A stretch of 5,747 bases of DNA, taken from positions 1-5,747 of the forward strand of contig JBCCYT010000228.1 of NCBI GenBank assembly GCA_039188975.1, read 5' to 3'. The position numbers and the translations under genes are program-made. Below, in pieces: positions 1 through 5,194 of the stretch. The number at the start of each line of letters is the position of its first letter. Position 1 is the first letter of the stretch. The notes below the pieces were generated by a model. It did no database searches, was not told the DNA's origin, and worked only from the letters and a program-made list of their open reading frames with translations. Source of the DNA: UBA11606 sp039188975. GTDB taxonomy: Bacteria; Actinomycetota; Acidimicrobiia; Acidimicrobiales; Aldehydirespiratoraceae.

Positions 1-323
1 CCGCCACCGTCGTCGCTGGCACCGGCGTCGGCCGCCTGAAGCGCTGCGAGTTCGGCGGCCTTCTCCGCTTCGATCAGTTCGCGGTCGCGGGCGACGATGA
101 ACTGGTCGTAGTCTTTGGTGCGCACCAGCGAGTGATGGTCGACGTGGCCGACGCTTTCCCCGTCGGGGAACCGAACCCAGTACCGCTTCCACGTCATGCC
201 GTTTGCGAGCGCGACCTTGCCCTGCGATCCCGCCGGATAGCCGGGGATGTCGTCGACAAGGCGGACCTTGGCGCCACGCTTGTAGGTCGTGGCCTGAATT
301 TCTGCGGTCGTCGGCACGGGCAT
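1..323 (-). CDS. Uncharacterised small protein with SH3-like N-terminal segment (3' end outside window)
   Basis: The reading frame is open from the ATG at 323 down to the left edge, giving 107 codons with no stop, so the C-terminus is missing. Residues 17-68 look like a small beta-barrel of the SH3/KOW kind: GAKVRLV, then GSQGKVAL, then a W-K-R-Y-W-V-R-F strand (45-52) and a GHVDHHSLV strand, a pattern typical of short beta strands joined by glycine turns. Residues 70-98 are charged and Ala/Glu-rich and probably helical, followed by a Gly/Ser/Asp-rich tail. There is no signal peptide or membrane segment, so it is likely cytoplasmic. Homologous-looking proteins are annotated only as hypothetical as far as I recall; I assign no function. 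The start could also be the GTG at 317, because a TAGATT hexamer (326-331, minus strand) lies too near the ATG. It is transcribed divergently from the FAD oxidoreductase. Confidence 0.78.
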   Translation of the reverse strand, partial: MPVPTTAEIQATTYKRGAKVRLVDDIPGYPAGSQGKVALANGMTWKRYWVRFPDGESVGHVDHHSLVRTKDYDQFIVARDRELIEAEKAAELAALQAADAGASDDGG

Positions 324-325
324 GG

Positions 326-331
326 AATCTA
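326..331 (-). promoter_or_regulatory. Possible -10 hexamer for the small SH3-like gene
   Basis: Read on the minus strand this is TAGATT, matching the TANNNT form of an actinobacterial -10 box. It lies only 2 nt before the ATG at 323 but 8 nt before an in-frame GTG at 317. If it is the real -10, transcription would begin inside the annotated start region, and translation would begin at GTG 317 or at a later start. No convincing -35 or Shine-Dalgarno sequence is visible, so the call is weak. Confidence 0.3.
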
Positions 332-339
332 GCGCCCTG

Positions 340-356
340 GTCGGCCTGGAGCCGAC
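340..356. repeat. Small inverted repeat in the divergent intergenic region
   Basis: GTCGGC (340-345) and GCCGAC (351-356) are perfect 6-bp inverted arms around a 5-nt centre. The dyad lies 8 nt upstream of the possible -10 of the minus-strand gene, about where its -35 would fall, so it could be a regulator site. The arms are short and GC-rich, so chance occurrence is quite possible. Confidence 0.3.
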
Positions 357-372
357 ATCGGGCCATCGGGCC
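357..372. repeat. Two tandem copies of ATCGGGCC
   Basis: ATCGGGCC occurs twice head to tail (357-364 and 365-372), followed by a partial third copy beginning ATC. It lies between the divergent promoters. It may be a product of replication slippage; no function is evident. Confidence 0.4.
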
Positions 373-404
373 ATCCGGACGGAGGCGGTGGGGGAGAGAG
401 ACAG

Positions 405-433
405 GGGACGCTCTCAGCATCGGCGTCTAGGGT
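405..433 (+). promoter_or_regulatory. Leaderless-type promoter of the FAD oxidoreductase
   Basis: A -10 hexamer TAGGGT (428-433) is followed by exactly 6 nt and then the ATG at 440, the spacing expected when the A of ATG is itself the transcription start. A weak -35 candidate GGGACG (405-410; GAC core shared with TTGACA) lies 17 nt upstream of the -10. No Shine-Dalgarno sequence precedes the ATG, which supports leaderless translation. The placement is inferred from known actinobacterial promoter geometry. Confidence 0.55.
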
Positions 434-439
434 TCGGTG

Positions 440-1870
440 ATGACGTCGTCCGTTGCCTCGTCCGACATCTTCGCTTCGGATTTCTCTGAGGACCCGTGGT
501 GGTGGCGAGATGCGCCACCGGTCGCCTACCCCGAACATCCGGCGGCCGGGGCCGATGTCGTGGTTGTCGGCGGCGGGTACGCCGGCCTTTCGTGCGCCAC
601 AGAGGTTGCGCTCGCCGGGAAGTCCGTCATGGTGCTCGATGTTCGTCGGGTTGGCGAGGGCGCGTCGGGACGCAACGCCGGGCTCGTGTCGGGACGGGCC
701 GGCATCTCCAAGATGATCGATCTGGAGGGCTATGTCGGCCCGGCGCGAGCCGCTGCGATCCTCGACGAAGCCGATCGGGCGTACGTGCATTTCCAGCAGC
801 TCGTTGCCGACCATGCGCCCGGCGCGTTTCAGGATCGAGGCCGATTCGTCGCCGCACGCTCGCCGTTCGCGTTTCGCAAACTCGAAAAGAAGTACCGCGA
901 GTATCGCGACACCGGCGAGGGCGGCTCGCCGGTCGAATTGGTGCCGCCCGGCGACGAGGGTCGATTCATCACCACCGATGCTTTTCACGGTGGAATGGCG
1001 ACCGCCGACGCGGGACTCGCCCACCCGGCCCGGTTCGTCGATGGGCTGCGGCGCCGAGCGGAAGCGGCGGGGGTGTCGCTGCACACGGGCGTGCGGGTGG
1101 TTTCGGTCGATCCCGGTGGTCTTCCGGGCGCCGTCGGTGGCACCGGGTCGGGCTACACGGTAACGATCTCGGTCGGCTCGGGCACCGCGCGCGGCCACCG
1201 GCGGATCGCGGCGGGGGAGGTGGTCATCGCCACCAACGGCTACACCGACCGGGCCGCCCCCTGGCATCGGGAACGAATCGTGCCGATGTCCTCGACGATC
1301 CTCGCGCTCGAGCGACTGGGCCGGGAGCGGGTGGAGTCGTTGCTCCCGGCGATGACGACGGTGATCGACACCAATCGGGTCATCGTCTATGCCCGGCCCA
1401 CGCCTGACGGCGACGGGATCTTGTTCGGTGGCCGGGCTCGGTTTCGGCCAGTCTCGACGGAAACGTCGGCCCGGATCCTCCACGCACAAATGCTGGAGAT
1501 CTTCCCGTCGCTTGCTGATGTTCGAGTCACCAACGCCTGGTCGGGGTTGATGGCGTTCACCGCCGATTATCTGCCGAAGGTCGGGCGTCACGACGACGGC
1601 ACCTGGTTTGCGCTCGGCTGCAACGGCGGCTCGGGGGTCGTGTTGATGCCGTGGCTCGGCCGTGCGGTCGGGCGACGCATTGCCGGCACCGACGCGGGCG
1701 GATCGACGAGTGGAGGCGGAGCGTCTGATGGAGGTGCGGGCACACAGCTGTCGGCGCTCGACGGACTGCCGTACGAACGCCAACCGCTCGGCCGTCACAC
1801 CTCCAAGCTCATTGCGGCAGCCGGGTTCTGGTACGGCCTGCGGGACCGCATCGACAACCGCCGCCCCTAA
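440..1870 (+). CDS. FAD-dependent oxidoreductase, DAO family (PuuB/OrdL-like)
   Basis: This 476-residue protein is a flavoprotein of the D-amino-acid-oxidase superfamily, which oxidises C-N bonds in amines or amino acids with FAD. The Rossmann motif G44-x-G-x-x-G49 follows a VVVV strand, with an acidic residue (D67) at the end of the second strand to bind the FAD ribose. GEGASGRNAG (72-81) is the hallmark block of the gamma-glutamylputrescine-oxidase/OrdL group. The C-terminal W367-SG followed by T374-A-D-x-x-P379 and G393-CNGGSG399 form the usual second FAD-contact region. The N-terminus carries a WWW run (20-22), and the C-terminus has a Gly/Ser/Ala linker (416-435) before a 40-residue tail. 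I chose ATG 440 over the GTG at 437 because a TAGGGT -10 sits 6 nt before it. It is probably soluble. The substrate cannot be read; no polyamine, betaine or proline pathway partner is adjacent. Confidence 0.92.
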   Translation: MTSSVASSDIFASDFSEDPWWWRDAPPVAYPEHPAAGADVVVVGGGYAGLSCATEVALAGKSVMVLDVRRVGEGASGRNAGLVSGRAGISKMIDLEGYVGPARAAAILDEADRAYVHFQQLVADHAPGAFQDRGRFVAARSPFAFRKLEKKYREYRDTGEGGSPVELVPPGDEGRFITTDAFHGGMATADAGLAHPARFVDGLRRRAEAAGVSLHTGVRVVSVDPGGLPGAVGGTGSGYTVTISVGSGTARGHRRIAAGEVVIATNGYTDRAAPWHRERIVPMSSTILALERLGRERVESLLPAMTTVIDTNRVIVYARPTPDGDGILFGGRARFRPVSTETSARILHAQMLEIFPSLADVRVTNAWSGLMAFTADYLPKVGRHDDGTWFALGCNGGSGVVLMPWLGRAVGRRIAGTDAGGSTSGGGASDGGAGTQLSALDGLPYERQPLGRHTSKLIAAAGFWYGLRDRIDNRRP

Positions 1871-1878
1871 CCCGGTTT

Positions 1879-1906
1879 CTGACGCGGCGTCAGGTTTCGG
1901 TACGTT
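1879..1906 (+). promoter_or_regulatory. Promoter with overlapping 15-bp palindrome upstream of the amidohydrolase
   Basis: CTGACGCGGCGTCAG (1879-1893) is a perfect odd palindrome with 7-bp arms about a single G. Its left arm contains a -35-like CTGACG (1879-1884), and 16 nt later there is a -10 candidate TACGTT (1901-1906). A repressor bound to the dyad would cover the -35. The palindrome starts 8 nt after the stop codon of the FAD oxidoreductase, so it could instead, or also, act as a small terminator stem, though no T-run follows. The predicted transcript would have a leader of about 39 nt carrying a Shine-Dalgarno sequence. Confidence 0.45.
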
Positions 1907-1939
1907 TGGGGAGCTACTCGCCAGCGCCCGATTGCAGCC

Positions 1940-1944
1940 AGGAG
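1940..1944 (+). promoter_or_regulatory. Ribosome binding site of the amidohydrolase
   Basis: AGGAG is placed 7 nt before the ATG at 1952, a strong Shine-Dalgarno match that fixes this start. It is the only gene in the window with a fully visible start that has a clear Shine-Dalgarno sequence; the FAD oxidoreductase, the dehydrogenase and the hydrolase look leaderless. Confidence 0.75.
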
Positions 1945-1951
1945 ACGCGCC

Positions 1952-3148
1952 ATGTCCGATCAGACCCCGGACCAGCTCGATTTCGTTCCGTTCGACGCGG
2001 ACAACCACTACTACGAAGCGCTCGATGCGTTCACCCGACATGTCCCGCCGGCGATGCAGCCTCGGATCGTGCAGTGGGTCGACATGGGGGGACGCAAGCA
2101 TCATCTCGTCGGCGGCAAGCTCTCCAAGGCGGTGGCCAACCCGACGTGGGATCCGATCGCCAAGCCCGGTGCCCTTCGGCCTTACTTCGAAGGCAACCCT
2201 GATCGCCTCAACCCGCTCGACATGCTGAAGGATCGCGAGCCGCTGCCGGCGTACTACATGGATCCGGCGGCCCGAATGGCGATCATGGAGCAGCAGGGGC
2301 TGTCGGGTGTCTGGCTGTTCCCGACCCTCGGGGTGCTCTACGAAGAGGCGATCAAAGCCGACGTCGATGCCGTCGTGGTGATGATGCAGGCGTTCAACCA
2401 ATGGCTGCACGACGACTGGTCCTACAACTACGAAAACACGATTTTCTCGGCGCCGTACATCGCGTTCGGCGATGTCGATGCGGCGGTTGCCGAAGTCGAC
2501 AAGGTGCTCGGCTTGGGGGCCCAGGTCCTGGTCATGCGGCCCGCGCCCGTGACGACCCGCCTCGGCATGGTGTCACCGTTCAACGCCCAGTTCGATCCGA
2601 TCTGGGCCCGCATCAACGAGGCTGGCGTCACGGTCGTCATCCACGCCGCTGACTCCGGCTATTCATCGCAGGGGTATGTCGACGATACGTTCTCGTCGCT
2701 CACCGGGGGAGGGGCGGGGCCGTCGCTGAAGGGGTTCGCGATCGAGCGGGCGGCACAGGATTTCTTGATTCAGGCGATCTTCGAGAAGCTCTTCGTCCGC
2801 TTCCCGAATCTGCGGATGGCATCGATCGAGAACGGGTCGGATTTTCTCGGGCCGATGTTTCGGAAGTTCGAGCAGACGGCCAAGAAGTCGTACTGGTGGT
2901 TCGATGATCACCCGGTCGACACCTTCAAACAGCACGTCTGGATGAATCCGTTCTGGGAAGACGACGTCGACGAAGTCGTGGAGTTGATGGGCGCCGACCG
3001 AGTCATCTTCGGTTCCGATTGGCCCCACATCGAGGGCATGCCTCAGCCCCTCGACTATCTGGTCGAGCTCAAAAACCTCGACGCCGAGCAGACCAAGCAG
3101 GTGATGCTCGACAATGTGACGTTCCTGAATACGCCCCAGCCGTTGTAG
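1952..3148 (+). CDS. Amidohydrolase-2 family metal-dependent hydrolase (TIM barrel, COG2159-like)
   Basis: This 398-residue cytoplasmic protein matches the actinobacterial amidohydrolase-2 type, relatives of ACMSD and gamma-resorcylate decarboxylase that hydrolyse or decarboxylate small organic acids. Strand 1 ends in F-D15-A-D17-N-H19, the N-terminal metal-binding region. V-I-H231-A-A-D is the mid-barrel metal His. The closing block GADRVIFGSD356WPHIEG carries the conserved catalytic/metal Asp. Between them, S-I-E293-N-G-S stands where many family members have a metal-binding His. Length is normal for the group. ATG 1952 is set by a strong AGGAG 7 nt upstream. It follows the FAD oxidoreductase after 81 bp containing its own promoter and a palindrome, so co-transcription is uncertain. 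A GC-rich hairpin follows the stop. The family call is secure; the reaction and substrate are unknown. Confidence 0.92.
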   Translation: MSDQTPDQLDFVPFDADNHYYEALDAFTRHVPPAMQPRIVQWVDMGGRKHHLVGGKLSKAVANPTWDPIAKPGALRPYFEGNPDRLNPLDMLKDREPLPAYYMDPAARMAIMEQQGLSGVWLFPTLGVLYEEAIKADVDAVVVMMQAFNQWLHDDWSYNYENTIFSAPYIAFGDVDAAVAEVDKVLGLGAQVLVMRPAPVTTRLGMVSPFNAQFDPIWARINEAGVTVVIHAADSGYSSQGYVDDTFSSLTGGGAGPSLKGFAIERAAQDFLIQAIFEKLFVRFPNLRMASIENGSDFLGPMFRKFEQTAKKSYWWFDDHPVDTFKQHVWMNPFWEDDVDEVVELMGADRVIFGSDWPHIEGMPQPLDYLVELKNLDAEQTKQVMLDNVTFLNTPQPL

Positions 3149-3157
3149 CGGCGCGTC

Positions 3158-3184
3158 GGCGCTGGCTGCGGAAAGTCCGGCGCC
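3158..3184 (+). terminator. GC-rich hairpin after the amidohydrolase, possible terminator
   Basis: GGCGCTGG (3158-3165) pairs with CCGGCGCC (3177-3184) as an 8-bp stem with one T-G wobble and an 11-nt loop, starting 10 nt after the stop codon. There is no T-run, but stem-only terminators are frequent in GC-rich actinobacteria. Its position just ahead of the next promoter fits a transcription boundary. Confidence 0.45.
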
Positions 3185-3188
3185 CAGC

Positions 3189-3217
3189 TTCCCATGCATG
3201 TAAACGATCACTAACAT
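3189..3217 (+). promoter_or_regulatory. Leaderless-type promoter of the acyl-CoA dehydrogenase
   Basis: The -35 candidate TTCCCA (3189-3194, 4 of 6 matches to TTGACA), a 17-nt spacer and the -10 TAACAT (3212-3217) are followed by 7 nt and the ATG at 3225. The spacing would put the transcription start on the A of the start codon. There is no Shine-Dalgarno sequence. An 8-bp palindrome CATGCATG (3193-3200) overlaps the -35 end and a longer imperfect dyad covers the -10. Confidence 0.65.
3198..3217. promoter_or_regulatory. Candidate operator: 20-bp imperfect dyad over the -10
   Basis: ATGTAAACGATCACTAACAT is an inverted repeat with 14 of 20 positions symmetric: ATGT outer arms, a GATC centre and matching A/T positions. 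Its right arm contains the -10 hexamer. Size and placement fit a TetR-type repressor site, which is common upstream of fatty-acid-catabolism genes, but it does not match the KstR or KstR2 consensus I know. No regulator gene is in the window. Confidence 0.4.
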
Positions 3218-3224
3218 CGTGGTC

Positions 3225-4475
3225 ATGAGCGAGATGTCTGTCGAGGAAATCCGCGCCGAGGTCGAGGCGTGGCTGGACGAGAATTGGGACGAGAGCCTCA
3301 CCGTTGGTGACTGGTGGGATCGTCTTGGCCCGAGCGGCTACGCCCACCCCATGCTGGGCACCAACGCCTACGGCAAGGGCTTTTCTCAGGCCCAGGCGGC
3401 CACGGTGATGGCGACCATGGCCGATCGTGAGGTCATGGGTCCGCCCACTGGCCTTGGCCGCATGCTGGCCGCGCCGACCATTGCCACCCATGGCACCCAG
3501 GAGCAGATCGACCAGTTCTTGCCGTCGATCATGGACGGCTCGGTCGGCTGGTGCCAGCTGTTCTCCGAGCCGGGCGCTGGCTCTGATCTTGCCGGCTTGA
3601 CGTGCAAAGCCGAACGCGATGGTGACGAGTGGATCATCACCGGCCAGAAGGTCTGGACGTCGGGCGGCCAGATCGCCGACATGGGCATGTTGATTGCTCG
3701 CACCGATCCCAACGCGCCGAAGCACAAGGGCATCACCTACTTCGCGTTCGACATGGATCAGCCGGGGGTGACGATTCGTCCGCTCACCGAGATGACGGGC
3801 CGGGCGCTGTTCAACGAGGTCTTCATCGATGAGGCTCGGGTCCCTCACGCCAACATCATTGGCGAGGAGAACATGGGCTGGTCGGTTGCCAACACGACGC
3901 TGATGTTCGAACGGGCATCGCTTGGTTCGGCCGGCAAGTCGCCGGCCTCGGCCGCTGGTTCCGGTGTTCGTTCGGTCCGTCACGAACCGGTCACGAAGTT
4001 CAACCGTCGAGACGGTGGTGAGGGCGGCGTTCCTGGGCTCGGCATCGGTCTGTGGCGCTATCTGGTCGACGCTGCGGAGAAGGCGGGCAAGAACACCGAT
4101 CCGGTGCTCCGCCAGGAGCTCATCAAGCTGTATTCGCTGATCGAGGTCAACCGGCTCTCGATCCAGCGGGCGAAGGATCCCAAGCAGCGCACCGGCGCAG
4201 AGCCCAACATCGGCAAGCTGACCATGTCGGAGCTGTTCCGGCAGTTCCGTGAGGTCGGGCTGTCGGTGATCGGGGCCGACGGCATGCTGACCGGAGATTC
4301 CGAAACGCAGACGGGTGGCGCAGTTGCGGAGATCTCGTTGTTCTCGCCCGGACCGTCGATCTATGGCGGCACCGATCAGATCCAGCAGAACATCATTGGC
4401 GAGCGTGTGCTCGGACTGCCTCGTGAACCGGGCCCAGGCAAGGACACGCCGTTCAACGAGCTGCCCAAGAACTGA
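3225..4475 (+). CDS. Acyl-CoA dehydrogenase (FadE-type)
   Basis: This 416-residue FAD enzyme should carry out alpha,beta-dehydrogenation of an acyl-CoA in beta-oxidation or a related CoA-thioester pathway in the cytoplasm. It has a short N-terminal helical domain (about 1-108), the flavin/substrate block QLFSEPGAGSD (111-121), K142-VWTS146 of the beta domain, the RALFNEVFIDEARVP block, then the C-terminal helical domain ending IYGGTDQIQ and IIGERVLGLPRE. The usual catalytic Glu of YEGT is Gly381 here. E229 in MFERA aligns with the IVD/LCAD-type catalytic Glu and probably takes over. Residues about 234-270 form an unusual Gly/Ser/Arg-rich insertion between C-domain helices. ATG 3225 is preferred to GTG 3219 because a TAACAT -10 is 7 nt upstream. 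It converges with the hydrolase, with only 18 bp between stops. Chain length and acyl substrate are not readable. Confidence 0.95.
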   Translation: MSEMSVEEIRAEVEAWLDENWDESLTVGDWWDRLGPSGYAHPMLGTNAYGKGFSQAQAATVMATMADREVMGPPTGLGRMLAAPTIATHGTQEQIDQFLPSIMDGSVGWCQLFSEPGAGSDLAGLTCKAERDGDEWIITGQKVWTSGGQIADMGMLIARTDPNAPKHKGITYFAFDMDQPGVTIRPLTEMTGRALFNEVFIDEARVPHANIIGEENMGWSVANTTLMFERASLGSAGKSPASAAGSGVRSVRHEPVTKFNRRDGGEGGVPGLGIGLWRYLVDAAEKAGKNTDPVLRQELIKLYSLIEVNRLSIQRAKDPKQRTGAEPNIGKLTMSELFRQFREVGLSVIGADGMLTGDSETQTGGAVAEISLFSPGPSIYGGTDQIQQNIIGERVLGLPREPGPGKDTPFNELPKN

Positions 4476-4493
4476 GCGGGAGGCGTTCGGCTC

Positions 4494-5138
4494 TCAGCGG
4501 TCGAACGCCCACGCCAGCATCAGCGGAAACTCGTCGCGCCAGAAGCCATCGCCGTGGCCTCCGGCCCGTTCGGTCATGACCGACTCGATGTTGGCCTCGG
4601 CGAGCGCGAGGGCCCAGCGCAACGCGTTTCCTCGGAAGAACGGTTCGTCGCGCCCGGCCACGAGATAGGTCGGCGCCATGTCGGTCGGTACCGACTCAGG
4701 GGGTCGGTAGCCCGCACCGGGTGACGCACACAGCACTGCCCCAAACGTGGCCGGGTGGCGAAGGCCGAGTGCCAACGCGAGCTCGCCTCCTGCGGACGCC
4801 CCGAAGATGGCTGTTCGTTCGGCTCGCGGTTCGACGCCGAACCGTTCGGCCACCCACGGCCGCACCGTTCGGAGCACGAACCGCTCGTGGGCGTCGAACC
4901 GCGCCGGTTCGACGCCGGGGGAATACTCACCGAGACGTTCGTCTTCGTCGTCAACCCGGTGCACCCCGACCACCAAGGTTCCTGCCCGGGCCGTCCCGAC
5001 GAGGTCTTCGGCCCACGGCACCACGTGCTGCCCGTCTCCGGTGAACACCACCGCATCGATCGCACCCGCCGGTACGGCGACCGACACCGCCCGGCCAAAC
5101 GGCTCGAGTGTTTCGGTGATGATCTCGATGTCGGCCAT
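4494..5138 (-). CDS. Small alpha/beta hydrolase, esterase-D / enterochelin-esterase-like
   Basis: This 214-residue serine hydrolase has the nucleophile elbow G113-A-S115-A-G117, a likely acid D164 in VAGRDEPF and a C-terminal H195 in GGHGDGFW, forming a Ser-Asp-His triad in the expected order. DGQ at 35-37 corresponds to the oxyanion/cap region of the PF00756 esterase family, and GEYSPG (70-75) is also typical. At 214 residues it is shorter than many members, with little of the usual N-terminal domain and no signal peptide, so it is likely a cytoplasmic carboxylesterase. The open frame continues upstream to 5426, but that extension runs through the HNH gene and lacks any family features. ATG 5138 is chosen because TACGGT lies 7 nt upstream on the minus strand. 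It lies 56 bp downstream of the HNH stop. The substrate is unknown. Confidence 0.85.
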   Translation of the reverse strand: MADIEIITETLEPFGRAVSVAVPAGAIDAVVFTGDGQHVVPWAEDLVGTARAGTLVVGVHRVDDEDERLGEYSPGVEPARFDAHERFVLRTVRPWVAERFGVEPRAERTAIFGASAGGELALALGLRHPATFGAVLCASPGAGYRPPESVPTDMAPTYLVAGRDEPFFRGNALRWALALAEANIESVMTERAGGHGDGFWRDEFPLMLAWAFDR

Positions 5139-5145
5139 GGTGTGC

Positions 5146-5151
5146 ACCGTA
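5146..5151 (-). promoter_or_regulatory. Leaderless-type -10 box of the alpha/beta hydrolase
   Basis: On the minus strand this reads TACGGT (TANNNT) and is followed by 7 nt and the ATG at 5138. No Shine-Dalgarno sequence and no convincing -35 are present. An AGCCGGCT 8-bp palindrome (5171-5178) lies where the -35 would be. The geometry repeats that seen at 440 and 3225. Confidence 0.5.
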
Positions 5152-5194
5152 GATGACGTCCGAAGGGTGGAGCCGGCTGCCTCGCCCCCGTCGA

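Noticed and set aside
329..2410. A 693-codon open frame on the minus strand covering the FAD oxidoreductase and the start of the amidohydrolase
   Set aside because: It is exactly in codon register with both plus-strand genes, so its stops would need TTA, CTA or TCA codons in the sense genes, which are avoided at this GC content. Its translation is Arg/His-rich with no family features, whereas both sense proteins show clear motifs.
3069..3983. A 304-codon minus-strand open frame opposite the acyl-CoA dehydrogenase
   Set aside because: It is also in codon register with the sense gene, has Arg/His-rich composition and no recognisable domain, and overlaps a certain gene along most of its length.
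440..4475. The three plus-strand enzymes as one operon and a new catabolic system
   Set aside because: Each gene is preceded by its own promoter-like block, gaps are 76-81 bp with a hairpin or palindrome, and there is no shared substrate signature. Co-function remains possible but unsupported.
4474..4493. GAGC...GCTC hairpin between the convergent stops as a bidirectional terminator
   Set aside because: The stem has only 4 bp with a 12-nt loop and no T-run on either strand, which is too weak to annotate.
4755..5156. A 133-codon plus-strand open frame opposite the alpha/beta hydrolase
   Set aside because: It lies in antisense register to a gene with a complete catalytic triad and has no motifs of its own.
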